A stretch of DNA of 63,248 bases from an uncultured bacterium (GTDB lineage: Bacteria > Verrucomicrobiota > Kiritimatiellia > RFP12 > UBA1067), in assembly GCA_902801025.1 (NCBI GenBank), contig CADCGZ010000031.1, positions 1-63,248 on the forward strand, in the 5' to 3' direction. Below, piece after piece: positions 50,309-60,356 of the stretch. The notes beneath the pieces were generated by a model. It ran no database searches. It was not told where the DNA came from and saw nothing but the letters and a program-made list of their open reading frames with translations. The translations under genes were made by a program, and so were the position numbers. Position 1 is the stretch's first letter, and each line of letters starts with the position of its first letter.

Positions 50309-50336
50309 AGATTTGCCGCGTATTCGCGGCAAATCT
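50309..50336. terminator. Strong hairpin after murG
   Basis: Perfect 12-bp arms AGATTTGCCGCG with a 4-nt loop, 58 nt past the murG stop. No T-run follows, so it is a possible rho-assisted terminator or a REP-like hairpin rather than a classical terminator. Similar GCGGCAAATC hairpins are near 121-140 and 1877-1896. Confidence 0.5.
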
Positions 50337-50393
50337 AGCGAGCCCTAAGCCGAAACTCGCCCCACCGCGGACGCGCCACCGCTATCAAGCCGC

Positions 50394-51473
50394 TCACTTT
50401 GCCACGCTCTCGACGAGGTCGGCGACGCGGGATGCGGCGTCGGGGGTCGCGAGGGTGCGCATCTTCGTGGACATCTCCGCAAGGCGCCCAGGGCGGTCGT
50501 AGCAGCCCATGAGATAGATGTAAAGCTGCTTCGCCGTCAGATTGGACTGGATGCCCTCGTCGGCAGCGCCACTCGCGACAAACGCCTCGGCGTTGAAGTG
50601 CTGGTGGTTGCGCATTGCCGAGGGAAGCGGTATCAGCATCGCCGCCTTGCCGCAAGCCGCAAGCTCAAAGCACGTTGACGCTCCGGCGCGAGCGATGACG
50701 ATATCAGCCGAAGCGAACGCGTTCGCCATCTCGCGCTCGAACGCCTGGACACGCGACTGAAGCGACGCATGCGCGTAGGCCGCCATCACCGTTCCTTCGT
50801 CAGCCGTACCGGTCTGGTGAATGACGTAAAGCGGACGGACCTCCCGCCCGGAAGCCGCCCTGCGGTCGATCTCGCCCTTCATCATCGAAATCGCCTCGCT
50901 CGCAATGCAGTTCACCATGTGCGCCCCCTGTGAGCCGCCGGTGACAAACACGACAAAGGAGCCCGCGGGGATAAAGTCAAAGCGCGTTCCCGACGCGATG
51001 TCGGCGCGGACTGGAAGCCCCGTCTTCACGGTGTCGCAGCCCGGCAGGTGCTTGGCTGTCACGTCGAAGCTGATTGCGACCTTCTTCGCAAAGCGGGAGA
51101 GAAACTCGACCGCGCGACCTGGAATGGTGTTCGCTTCGTGAAGGACGACTGGCACACCACACCCTTTCGCCGCGAGGACTGGCGGAAGCGACGAATAGCT
51201 ACCCATCGCAAGCAGGACATCTGGCTTCGCACGGCGCATCTCCTTGCGGCAGCGCATGATCGAGCGCCATATCGAAAAGACGTTGCGGGCGGAGAGCTGC
51301 TTCGCACCGGTTGAAAACACGGAGCCCTTCCAGTTGCGCATTACGCTCGACTCGATGTCGCGTCCTGAATCCCACACGGTCACGTCGTGGCCGCGGTTTT
51401 TAAGTTCCTCCGCGACCGCGAGCCCCGGAAACGCGTGTCCGCCGGTTCCACCGCATGCAACTACGATCTTCAT
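50394..51473 (-). CDS. murG: UDP-GlcNAc:lipid I N-acetylglucosamine transferase
   Basis: A 359-residue GT-B glycosyltransferase that makes lipid II at the inner face of the cytoplasmic membrane. The N-terminal GGTGGHAFPGLAVA loop binds the lipid acceptor. LHEANTIPGRA is the conserved HEQN-like motif (here HEAN). The GGSQGA loop and IARAGASTCFELAACGKAAMLIPLP bind UDP-GlcNAc. Its start lies just after the TPR gene stop. It sits with mrdA, rodA and mreBCD, so envelope growth genes are clustered. Confidence 0.95.
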   Translation of the reverse strand: MKIVVACGGTGGHAFPGLAVAEELKNRGHDVTVWDSGRDIESSVMRNWKGSVFSTGAKQLSARNVFSIWRSIMRCRKEMRRAKPDVLLAMGSYSSLPPVLAAKGCGVPVVLHEANTIPGRAVEFLSRFAKKVAISFDVTAKHLPGCDTVKTGLPVRADIASGTRFDFIPAGSFVVFVTGGSQGAHMVNCIASEAISMMKGEIDRRAASGREVRPLYVIHQTGTADEGTVMAAYAHASLQSRVQAFEREMANAFASADIVIARAGASTCFELAACGKAAMLIPLPSAMRNHQHFNAEAFVASGAADEGIQSNLTAKQLYIYLMGCYDRPGRLAEMSTKMRTLATPDAASRVADLVESVAK

Positions 51474-51474
51474 T

Positions 51475-52818
51475 TCACCAGTCCCTTTCGTTTGGCGGGA
51501 GCGGCGCCTTTCTCATGCGCGCTTTCTTCTCCGCCTCGTGTTCGTCACTGCGCTCCTGCGCTTTCTTCAAAACGGCCTCAACCTCCTGATCCTCGGAGTC
51601 CTGCTGGTCGCCCTCGTCGGGCTCTTCCTTGTCCTTGTCGTCGTCCTTGTTTTCGTCCTCGGACTGCTGCTGGTCCTGCTGCTGTTGCTGCTGGTCCTGG
51701 TTCTGCTGCTGGTCCTGGTTCTGCTGCTGGTTCTGGTCGTTCTTCTGCTGTTGGTCCTGATTCTGCTGGCTCTGCCCGCCGCCATTGTTGTCCTTCGGCA
51801 GAAGCTCGCGTATCTCGTTTATGATGCGGACTGCCTCTTCCTGGCTCGGCGGGAGCGACTTCTCAACGCACTCCATCTGAAGCTTTTCAAGTTCCGTCGC
51901 GAGAGCCGATATCTTCGCCTGGTCCTCGGCCGTGAACGGCGGCTTGTTGGTGTCGCTCTGCGCCTGCTGTTCGTAGGCCCGCGCCCACGCCGGGAACTTC
52001 GCGCGGAAGGCGCGCGTGTAGTCGAGCGCGTCCTGCTGCCAGCTGCGCCCGTTGAACTGCTCGATGTCCATCCACGCGTTCGACTGCGCGACAAGGTCTT
52101 CGTCCATCGCCGCGGGCGGCATCACCGTGAGTTTCACGAATCTCGTGAAGTCGTGCTCCACGTCAGAGAGAAGCGGATATGCCTCGGTGTCGAGGTCGGA
52201 AAGCCGCTTTGCCGCGTCCTTCGTCTTCCTCCGCGCTGCGTCGATCTGAGCGGAGATCGTCGCCGCCTGCTCCTCGTTCGTGACAGACTGCGCAATCAGT
52301 TCGCGGACGGGAATCCACGAATCGGAAAGCCGCTCCGCGCGCTTCGAAAGAGCGTCTGCGAGCGCGACCGCCTTTTCAGCGCGGTTCGTGCGATAGGTGC
52401 CCGACTCTGACATGAGCGCGCGGCAGTCCTTCGTCGCGGCGAGGAGCAAGGAACCAGGATCCTTCCCTTCCGCCGCCTTGAGAACCGACTTTAAATGCTC
52501 CTCCTCGCGGATTGCCGGAAGGCGGTCGGTCGCGCGCGTGAAGTTGCGGTTTGCCTTCGCATCCTCGGGTGCAGCCCTAAGTGCAATCTGCGCCGCGTTC
52601 GCCGCCGCTTCGAGATTTCCCTTTTCGTATTCGAGCTTGGCGATGACTTCTGCGGCGCGCGCACCGTGCGTCTTCGACAGGAGAAGCGGGCGCAGCGTCT
52701 TGAGGGCGTTCGTCACATCGCCGTCGCGATAGAACGACACGCCCTCGTTCCAGACCTCGCCATCGGTCATCGCCGGCTCGGTCGCGGCAAGCAGAAAAGC
52801 TGCCAGCGCAAAAATCAC
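51475..52818 (-). CDS. TPR protein with a glutamine-rich tail (BatC-like)
   Basis: A 447-residue protein that starts with GTG at 52818, overlapping the pyrF stop (GTGA). Residues 1-14 are a hydrophobic signal (IFALAAFLLAA). Tetratricopeptide-like helices occupy about 20-80 (EVWNEGVSFYRDGDVTNALKTL, LEYEKGNLEAAANAAQIAL). The C-terminal third is low-complexity: runs of Gln-Asn-Gln and Asp/Glu/Lys from CAG-rich tandem DNA at about 51660-51770. It resembles BatC/BatE proteins, but the rest of the bat operon is not present. Export makes a periplasmic role likely. Confidence 0.72.
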   Translation of the reverse strand: MIFALAAFLLAATEPAMTDGEVWNEGVSFYRDGDVTNALKTLRPLLLSKTHGARAAEVIAKLEYEKGNLEAAANAAQIALRAAPEDAKANRNFTRATDRLPAIREEEHLKSVLKAAEGKDPGSLLLAATKDCRALMSESGTYRTNRAEKAVALADALSKRAERLSDSWIPVRELIAQSVTNEEQAATISAQIDAARRKTKDAAKRLSDLDTEAYPLLSDVEHDFTRFVKLTVMPPAAMDEDLVAQSNAWMDIEQFNGRSWQQDALDYTRAFRAKFPAWARAYEQQAQSDTNKPPFTAEDQAKISALATELEKLQMECVEKSLPPSQEEAVRIINEIRELLPKDNNGGGQSQQNQDQQQKNDQNQQQNQDQQQNQDQQQQQQDQQQSEDENKDDDKDKEEPDEGDQQDSEDQEVEAVLKKAQERSDEHEAEKKARMRKAPLPPNERDW

Positions 52819-53510
52819 AGCGCCATCTCCGCGAGAATCGCCGCGGCCGCCGCAACAGGATCGTCCGCCGCGAGGATCGGGCGTCCAACGACGAGATGGG
52901 TCGCGCCATCGCGCACCGCGTCTGCAGGAGTCGCGACGCGCTTCTGGTCGCCTACTGCGGCGCCTGCGGGCCTGACCCCAGGCGTCACGAAAATGGTTCC
53001 GGCGGCGAGCGACTTCGAAAGCGAGCCGACTTCCTTCGGACTGCACACGAGCCCGTTCGCGCCATTCTCGACGGCAAACTTCGCCATCGCGGCGACCTGC
53101 TCGGCTGGAGTGCGGCCGACGATTCCGACATCAGCGAGGTCGGCGCCGTCCATCGAAGTAAGCACCGTGACGGCGAGGATCTTCGGCGCGGCCGCGCCGA
53201 ACTCAGCGGCGGCGTCCGCTGCGGCGCGGATCATCGCCTTGCCTCCGACGGAGTGAATCGTCATGAGGTCTACGCCGAGCTTCCCGCCCGAGCGGACGGC
53301 GCGTTCTACTGTGCGGGGAATGTCGTGGAACTTGAGGTCGAGAAAGACCTTCTTGCCGAGATCCTTCACCGCCTTCACGACATCGGGACCCTCGGCCGTG
53401 TAAAGCTCAAGCCCGATTTTGTAGAAGCCGACGCCATCGCCGATGGCCTTCACCTTGGTGACCGCCTCTTCTCTCGTCTGCACGTCAAGCGCAACAATCA
53501 GTTCTGCCAT
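52815..53510 (-). CDS. pyrF: Orotidine 5'-phosphate decarboxylase
   Basis: A 231-residue TIM barrel that decarboxylates OMP to UMP. It begins AELIVALDVQTREEAV with catalytic Asp9. The active-site KVFLDLKFHDIPRTV has the D-x-K-x-x-D triad, and the C-terminal THLVVGRPI binds phosphate. GTTATAAT-like GGTATAAT is at about 53528-53535 and AAAGGG precedes the ATG. It lies alone among envelope genes; the downstream TPR gene overlaps it by 4 nt. Confidence 0.96.
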   Translation of the reverse strand: MAELIVALDVQTREEAVTKVKAIGDGVGFYKIGLELYTAEGPDVVKAVKDLGKKVFLDLKFHDIPRTVERAVRSGGKLGVDLMTIHSVGGKAMIRAAADAAAEFGAAAPKILAVTVLTSMDGADLADVGIVGRTPAEQVAAMAKFAVENGANGLVCSPKEVGSLSKSLAAGTIFVTPGVRPAGAAVGDQKRVATPADAVRDGATHLVVGRPILAADDPVAAAAAILAEMAL

Positions 53511-53576
53511 TTTAAATCCCTTTCTGCTGTATTATACCATATTCTCCGTTCGCCACGACACCCGTCGTCCATGCAC

Positions 53577-55160
53577 TCACGTCTGCGAGTACAGCACCTG
53601 CGAAGTTGCCGCGTCCAGAATCGAGAACGCCTCTGGATGGCGATGAAGCTCCGAGACGAAGGTGAGCCGGGTATTGAACTGCTTCTGCATCTGCGCGAGG
53701 ATGTCGGCGTCCTCGGTCCTCAGGCGCTGCATCACCTGCGGGGCGATCACGATCTTCGGCTCGAACGGCTTCTTGTCGGCTTCGGCCTTGCGGAGAAGCG
53801 AGACGAGCTTGCGCTGAAGCTCTATAGAGACGGACATCGGAGACTTGACGAGCCCGTGGCCCGAGCAGTAGGGGCACTTCGACGTGAGCATAGAGAGGAT
53901 GGAGCGGTCCTGGCGCTGACGCGACATCTCGAGAAGCCCGAGTTCGGAAATCTCGAGGACGTTCGTGCGGGCGCGGTCGCGCTTCAGCGCATCCTTTAGC
54001 GCACGGTACACCTGCTTCTGGTGCTTGCGAGACTTCATGTCGATGAGGTCTAGCACGACGAGCCCGCCGATGTTCCTGAGCCGCAACTGGCGCGCGACTT
54101 CCTCGACGGCCTCGAGGTTGACTTCGAGAATCGCCTCCTCCTGGCTGCCCTTGCCCTTGTGGTGGCCAGTGTTGACGTCGACCGCGATAAGCGCCTCGGT
54201 CTCGTCGATGACGAGGTAGCCGCCCGACTTAAGCGGCACCTGGCGCGAGAACGCCTCGGCGAGCTGGCGCTCGAGCCCATAGTGCTCGAAGACGTTGGTG
54301 ACGCCGTCGTAGCGGCGGATCTTCCCCTTCGCACGGCGCGAAATTCGGCCTGTCACCTCGCGCATAGATTCGTAGCTCGCCTCGTCGTCGATCACGATTG
54401 CGTCCACGTCCTCGGTGAGCCAGTCGCGGACGACGCGCTCGCAAAGGTCTGGCTCCTGGAAAATGCAGCACGGCGTCCTCAGACGCTTCGTGTTCGACTG
54501 CATCTCGCTCCAGACGGAGAGCAGGTTCCTGAGGTCGCGCGCGAATGCACGGGAGCTCGCACCCGCACCGACGGTGCGAACGACAAGCCCCACGTTCTCG
54601 GGGAGGGGAAGCTTGTCGAGTATCTTCTTGAGGCGCAGACGCTCCTTCGCGTCGCCGATCTTCTTCGAAACGCCGCGGATGCGCGTCCCCGGCATCATGA
54701 CGAGATAGCGTCCTGGAATCGAGAGGTTCGCCGTGACGCGCGGCCCCTTCGTCGAGATCGGGCCCTTCGTCACCTGGACGATGATCTCGCTCCCGGGCGG
54801 AAAGCGCTTCGCAATCTCGGCGTCCGAGAGGCGGTTCGACTTCCTGCCGCCCTTCTGCGCTTTCTTCGGCTCGTCGTCTTCGTCGAGCAGGGCGTCCGCG
54901 TCGGGCGTCATGTCCCAGTAGTGCAGGAAGGCGTTCTTCTTTAGCCCGATGTCGACGAACGCCGCCTGGAGGTCGTTCTCGAGATTCTGGACGCGCCCCT
55001 TGAATATGCTCCCGACAAGGCGTTCGGCCTCGGGGTGTTCGACCATGAACTCCTCGAGGCGGCCGTTTTCTAGGACCGCAACGCGTGTTTCGAGCTTTTC
55101 CACGTTTACTATTATTTCGCGCTTCAGCTTGGAGCGCTTTAGCCATCCGAACAGATTCAT
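53577..55160 (-). CDS. rng: Ribonuclease E/G family
   Basis: A 527-residue endoribonuclease. It has the N-terminal S1-like domain (GSIFKGRVQNLENDLQAAFVDIG, AFLHYWD), the catalytic core with GGLVVLDLIDM supplying the metal-binding Asp pair, and the zinc-link CPYCSGHG near residue 430. It lacks the long C-terminal degradosome scaffold of E. coli RNase E, so it is closer to RNase G. Start and rodA stop overlap (ATGA). The order with rodA and mreC is the common mre-rng arrangement. Confidence 0.93.
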   Translation of the reverse strand: MNLFGWLKRSKLKREIIVNVEKLETRVAVLENGRLEEFMVEHPEAERLVGSIFKGRVQNLENDLQAAFVDIGLKKNAFLHYWDMTPDADALLDEDDEPKKAQKGGRKSNRLSDAEIAKRFPPGSEIIVQVTKGPISTKGPRVTANLSIPGRYLVMMPGTRIRGVSKKIGDAKERLRLKKILDKLPLPENVGLVVRTVGAGASSRAFARDLRNLLSVWSEMQSNTKRLRTPCCIFQEPDLCERVVRDWLTEDVDAIVIDDEASYESMREVTGRISRRAKGKIRRYDGVTNVFEHYGLERQLAEAFSRQVPLKSGGYLVIDETEALIAVDVNTGHHKGKGSQEEAILEVNLEAVEEVARQLRLRNIGGLVVLDLIDMKSRKHQKQVYRALKDALKRDRARTNVLEISELGLLEMSRQRQDRSILSMLTSKCPYCSGHGLVKSPMSVSIELQRKLVSLLRKAEADKKPFEPKIVIAPQVMQRLRTEDADILAQMQKQFNTRLTFVSELHRHPEAFSILDAATSQVLYSQT

Positions 55161-56323
55161 CTGTCGTTCTCCCTTCTATGTATTGATACGCTTTGGACGA
55201 TGCCGAGGCCGGCCATCACCGTCACGAGGAACGTCCGCCCTGCCGATATGAACGGCAGCGGCAGCCCCGTGATCGGGACGAGCCCTATCGACATCGCTAT
55301 GTTTATGAAAACGTGCGCGAACACAAGGGTCGAGACGCCGATCGAAACCAACCGTCCCCTTCCATCCGCGGCGACATACGCCGTCCACACGCACGGAACG
55401 AGAAGCGTTCCGAAAAGTGCGAGCAGCACGACCGATCCGACGAACCCCGCCTCCTCCGCGTACACGCAGAAGATGAAGTCGTTCATCGAAATTGACTGCG
55501 GCAGGTACTTCAGGTGGTTCGTCTCGCCCTTGCGGAACCCCTTGCCGGAGAATCCGCCGGAGCCGATCGATATCATCGACTGCCTTAAAGTATATCCCGC
55601 GGCGTGAGGATCCTCGTCGGGGAATAGGAAAATCTTGACCCGCTTCACCTGATGCGGCCTTAGGGGCACGAACTTAAGTATCGCCGCCTTCCTTGCCTCG
55701 GTGACGCCAGGCCTCTCCGCCTCGTAGACTGCCGCAAGAACGGCCGACACGACGATTGCCGCAATGCATGCCACCGTCAGAATCCCGCGCCGCCAGACGC
55801 GCGCGACGAAGAGCATCACGAGTGTCGCGGGAAGGAGCGCGAGCATAGTGCCGAGGTCCGGCTCAAGAAGTATAAGCAACGCAGGGACTCCTATCACCGC
55901 CAGCGCGACGAGGAAGCCGTAGAATTTCCGCAACCACGGCCGCTCGTCGGCATATCCGTATATCCACGCGAGCGCCGCGATAACGCAGAGCTTGGCCACC
56001 TCGCTCGGCTGGAAGAACCAGAGCCACCGCCGCCCGCCATAGGTCGAGGTGCCGACGAACAGGACAGTGACGAGAAGGACGAGCGAAAAGAGATACGACG
56101 GCGCGGCGAGCAGGTTCAGGTAGCGGCGGTAGTCGAAGAAGGCAAGCACAAAATAGATGGCGAGTCCAAAAACCGCCGTCGAGAGGTTCGCCTTCCACAT
56201 CGAGTGGAACACCTCCTCGGTCCTGGCGTTGCCGGCCGAGTATATCGCGGCTGTGCCGAGCGCCACGAGCGCCAGCATCGCCACAAACATCAGCCAGTTG
56301 AATCTCTTTAGCTTTTCCAGCAT
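55157..56323 (-). CDS. rodA: Rod-shape SEDS glycosyltransferase RodA
   Basis: A 388-residue polytopic membrane protein with about ten hydrophobic spans. It has SEDS signatures: GGRRWLWFFQPSEVAKL, LLEPDLGTMLALLPAT, GSGGFSGKGFRKGE and GLVPITGLPLPFISAG. It polymerises glycan strands from lipid II with PBP2 during side-wall growth. Its ATG shares one base with the mrdA stop (TAATG). GGGGAAC-type 7-bp repeats at 56324-56352 sit at the start and supply the purine-rich ribosome-binding site. Confidence 0.94.
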   Translation of the reverse strand: MLEKLKRFNWLMFVAMLALVALGTAAIYSAGNARTEEVFHSMWKANLSTAVFGLAIYFVLAFFDYRRYLNLLAAPSYLFSLVLLVTVLFVGTSTYGGRRWLWFFQPSEVAKLCVIAALAWIYGYADERPWLRKFYGFLVALAVIGVPALLILLEPDLGTMLALLPATLVMLFVARVWRRGILTVACIAAIVVSAVLAAVYEAERPGVTEARKAAILKFVPLRPHQVKRVKIFLFPDEDPHAAGYTLRQSMISIGSGGFSGKGFRKGETNHLKYLPQSISMNDFIFCVYAEEAGFVGSVVLLALFGTLLVPCVWTAYVAADGRGRLVSIGVSTLVFAHVFINIAMSIGLVPITGLPLPFISAGRTFLVTVMAGLGIVQSVSIHRRENDR

Positions 56324-58095
56324 TACCTATTCCCGTTCCCCATTCCCCGTTCCCCAAATATCGCCTTGAGCACGGCGTTCACCTTCGGCGCGGTAGTTGT
56401 GCCGCCCGACTCGCCGTTCTCGATCACCATCGCAATCGCCACCGTCGGCTTCTCAGCCGGCGCGTAGGCGATGAACCATGTGTTCTTGCGCCTCGTCGCG
56501 CCAAGGCCGACCTCGGCTGTTCCCGTCTTGCCCGCAACTGAGACTGCGACTCCTTCTCCGGCAAGATGCCCGGTGCCGCCGTCCACAACCATCCTCATGC
56601 CTTCCCTGATGACGGCGAGATTCTGTGCAGAAAACGGCAGCAGCATGCACTCGACCGGCGAATCTGCCCTCAGCCGGGGCCTTGTGAGAAAACCGGTTCC
56701 TATCGCGCCCGCGAGTCGCGCCATCTGAAGAGGCGTCACGAGCAGATGCCCCTGCCCGATCGAAGCGTGCGCAAGATCGCTCGCATACCACGGCAGGTCG
56801 TAGTGGCTGCGCTTGTATTCGGCAGACGGCACTATGCCAGCGGAATCCTGCGGGAAGTCGAGCCCCGTCTTCGCGCCGAGCCCCATCGCGCGCGCGGCGG
56901 AGAAAAGCGCGTTAGTGCCGATGTCGCAACCAAGGTTGCTGAAATACGTATTGCAGCTCTCCTTGATCGCGTGCCTCATGTCTATCGGGCCGTGCCCCCA
57001 GCGACGCGCGCAGTGGAGCTTCATTCCGCCAAGCTCGAAGACGCCGGTGCAGTCGTATGTCGCCTCCGGCGGGACGCCGGCCCTGAGCCCCGCAAGCGCG
57101 GTCACCGGCTTGAAAGTGGATCCAGGGGCATACGTCTCGAAGCAGGCGCGGTTGCGGTAGTCGTTCCTCGGATTCCTGAAGAGCCGGTCGTTTATCTCGG
57201 GCGTTAGCTGCGGGACGAGGAGATTCAGGTCGTAAGAAGGTGCGCTCGCAAGCGCAAGCACCGCGCCGTTGCGTGGATCGATGACGGCACATGCGCCGCG
57301 CTCGCCGCGAAGTTGGCGCTCGACCGCGCGCTGCACCGCGACATCAAGCGAAAGCCGGAGATCAGGGCCTCGCCTCGCCTCGACGAGCACCTTCTCCTCG
57401 ACGGCAAAGCCGCGCGCGTCGACCGTTACCTGGAGCTCTCCCGATGAGCCGCGCAGATAGCTGTCGTAGAACGCCTCGAGCCCTTCGCGCCCGCACATCT
57501 CCTTGTCGCGGAAGTTGAACTTCTCTCCTCCCGCCGACTCCGTCTCGCGACGGCCTACGAAGCCAATCACGTGCGCTGCAAGACGCCCCTCGGGATAGAC
57601 GCGCTCCTCCGTCTCGATGCAGGTGAAGCCGGGGAACTCCGCCGCGCGCTCCGCGAAGCGGGCTATCGCCTCGTCGCCGACGTCGCGCCAGACGACGAGG
57701 GGCCTCGCGAGCTGCTGGCGGACGTGACGCGCTATCGCGTTAGTCGTGAGAGACGAGGGAATGCCGATCGTCGCCGCCACGGCGTCCACGGCATTCGAGA
57801 TCGCGAGCACCGTGTCGTTCCACGAACGGCGCTGGAAGCCCTCGGGGTTCACGGCGATGGACACTGACGCGCGGTTGTCGGCAAGCACCGTCCCGTTGCG
57901 CGCAAGGATTCGCCCACGCGGGCCGGCGGTCTGGACGGCGCGTATCGATTGCCTCGCGCCGTCGTAAGAGTGCTTCGCGGCATCAACGAGCTGAACCTGC
58001 GCAAGACGGAAGCCGAGCGCCACAAGTCCGGCCACGAAGACGACGCCGACTGCGAGGACGGAGAGGTCGCTCACGATGGACGCTTCGCTACGCAT
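56323..58095 (-). CDS. mrdA: Penicillin-binding protein 2
   Basis: A 590-residue transpeptidase with one N-terminal membrane anchor (VLAVGVVFVAGLVALGFRLA). The active-site motifs are STFK (serine nucleophile, in YAPGSTFKPV), SCN (KESCNTYF) and KTG (GKTGTAEVG). It cross-links peptidoglycan during elongation together with RodA. The ATG at 58095 lies 8 bp inside the mreD stop. The last codons (FGERGMGNGNR) run through the GGGGAAY heptad repeat, so its native end may have been replaced. Confidence 0.93.
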   Translation of the reverse strand: MRSEASIVSDLSVLAVGVVFVAGLVALGFRLAQVQLVDAAKHSYDGARQSIRAVQTAGPRGRILARNGTVLADNRASVSIAVNPEGFQRRSWNDTVLAISNAVDAVAATIGIPSSLTTNAIARHVRQQLARPLVVWRDVGDEAIARFAERAAEFPGFTCIETEERVYPEGRLAAHVIGFVGRRETESAGGEKFNFRDKEMCGREGLEAFYDSYLRGSSGELQVTVDARGFAVEEKVLVEARRGPDLRLSLDVAVQRAVERQLRGERGACAVIDPRNGAVLALASAPSYDLNLLVPQLTPEINDRLFRNPRNDYRNRACFETYAPGSTFKPVTALAGLRAGVPPEATYDCTGVFELGGMKLHCARRWGHGPIDMRHAIKESCNTYFSNLGCDIGTNALFSAARAMGLGAKTGLDFPQDSAGIVPSAEYKRSHYDLPWYASDLAHASIGQGHLLVTPLQMARLAGAIGTGFLTRPRLRADSPVECMLLPFSAQNLAVIREGMRMVVDGGTGHLAGEGVAVSVAGKTGTAEVGLGATRRKNTWFIAYAPAEKPTVAIAMVIENGESGGTTTAPKVNAVLKAIFGERGMGNGNR

Positions 58096-58534
58096 CGGCG
58101 CCCGCCTTTCTCCAAAGCCGCGGCAGAACCGCGAACGCAATTGCCAGGCACACGGCACCGACAGGCACCGAGAGGAGGATTCGACCCGACGCACCGGCGG
58201 CGTCCGACACGACCGCGAGCCATATCTGATACGAGGGATAGGTGACGGCAATCCAGACAACCGGCTCGCGGAAGAACCTTATCGCCACGGCAATCGCGGC
58301 GAAGAACACCATCGCAGAGCCGGGCGGCAATGCGCATACCGCCTCCTCGAAAGCGCCTGCGGCCACTGCCGCCATGATCCATATCGGCGTCCGCGTCTCG
58401 ACCGCGAAGAACACGGCGAGCGACAGAAGTATCGGGAACCCAAGCGAGCCAATCGACGGCAGCATGTCCTCCAACGCCCCTCCAAGGACGATGGCGACGA
58501 CGATGAACGCAAACTGGACGATGTTATTTTTCAC
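58088..58534 (-). CDS. mreD: Rod shape-determining membrane protein MreD
   Basis: A 148-residue hydrophobic protein with four to five membrane spans (FAFIVVAIVLGGALEDM, ILLSLAVFFAVE, PIWIMAAVAAGAFEEAV, VPVGAVCLAIAFAVL). It is weakly conserved in sequence but fixed in position between mreC and mrdA. The start is GTG 58534, overlapping the mreC stop by 11 nt. It links MreC to the elongation complex. Confidence 0.78.
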   Translation of the reverse strand: MKNNIVQFAFIVVAIVLGGALEDMLPSIGSLGFPILLSLAVFFAVETRTPIWIMAAVAAGAFEEAVCALPPGSAMVFFAAIAVAIRFFREPVVWIAVTYPSYQIWLAVVSDAAGASGRILLSVPVGAVCLAIAFAVLPRLWRKAGADA

Positions 58535-59309
58535 AGCGGATGAAGACGTCCCTCAGCGTCGCAAAGTCGACAGCCGGCAGCACTTCACCCTCTCTTCTCG
58601 GCGAATCAGAGTCGTTTCTGACTTCGAGCAAAGTGCCAACGGCGATCCCCTTGGGATATATCCCTCCGAGACCCGACGTAAAAACCGGACTGCGCGGCGG
58701 AACCGGCGCCGCGGACAAGATGTGTTTCATGACGAGCCGCTCGTCAGTGCCGCCTGCGAGCGTGCCGCGAAGAACCCCGCCTCCCGGGAGCGACACCTCG
58801 CAGCCGACGCCGAGCGACGGGTCGGTGACGAGGCGGATTTCCGACGTGTGCGGCGTGACAGATTCGACACGCCCGACAAGCCCTTCGGGAATGACGACTA
58901 TCGACCCTTCTCGCACACCGGCAAGAGAGCCCTTGTCGACCCTGAGCATCCCGTGCGGCCCCGAGCCGCCGCCGACAAGAACTGCGGCAGCGAGCCACGT
59001 CTTCGGTTCCCTCTCCTTGTATTCGAGGGCGCGCCTAAGCCGATCGTTCTCGGCCTCGAGCCGCGCGGCGTCCTCGCGCGCCAGCGCAAGCGCCGCGACC
59101 TCGCGCCTCAAGGCCACGTTCTCCGCAGAGGCCGCCGCCCCCCTGCAGGCGCCCTTCACGCGGGACCAGACCTTGTCGGAAAACGCGCGGCGCGCGCGCT
59201 CGACAGGGAAGATCGCCTCGAGGGCCGTCCCCCGCGAAAAGGCGACGACCGCCACGGCCACCGCCCCGAGGGCGATGAGCACGTATGCACCGGTCGTTCT
59301 GGCTTTCAT
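58524..59309 (-). CDS. mreC: Rod shape-determining protein MreC
   Basis: A 261-residue protein with an N-terminal membrane anchor (GAYVLIALGAVAVAVVAF), a coiled coil rich in Ala, Arg and Glu at about 60-100, and the beta-rich periplasmic domain (GSIVVIPEGLVGRVESV, TSEIRLVTDPSLGVGCEV, GIYPKGIAVGTLLEV). It links the cytoplasmic MreB to periplasmic PBPs. It starts 39 nt after the broken mreB and overlaps mreD. Confidence 0.9.
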   Translation of the reverse strand: MKARTTGAYVLIALGAVAVAVVAFSRGTALEAIFPVERARRAFSDKVWSRVKGACRGAAASAENVALRREVAALALAREDAARLEAENDRLRRALEYKEREPKTWLAAAVLVGGGSGPHGMLRVDKGSLAGVREGSIVVIPEGLVGRVESVTPHTSEIRLVTDPSLGVGCEVSLPGGGVLRGTLAGGTDERLVMKHILSAAPVPPRSPVFTSGLGGIYPKGIAVGTLLEVRNDSDSPRREGEVLPAVDFATLRDVFIRCEK

Positions 59310-59347
59310 TCTGGCAAGTCCTCCGAAAAGCGGACTTGCCGAAGACT

Positions 59348-60356
<1,009 letters not shown>

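Noticed and set aside
50309..50336. Rho-independent terminator
   Set aside because: The hairpin is strong but has no following T-run on either strand; kept only as a possible terminator or REP-like hairpin.
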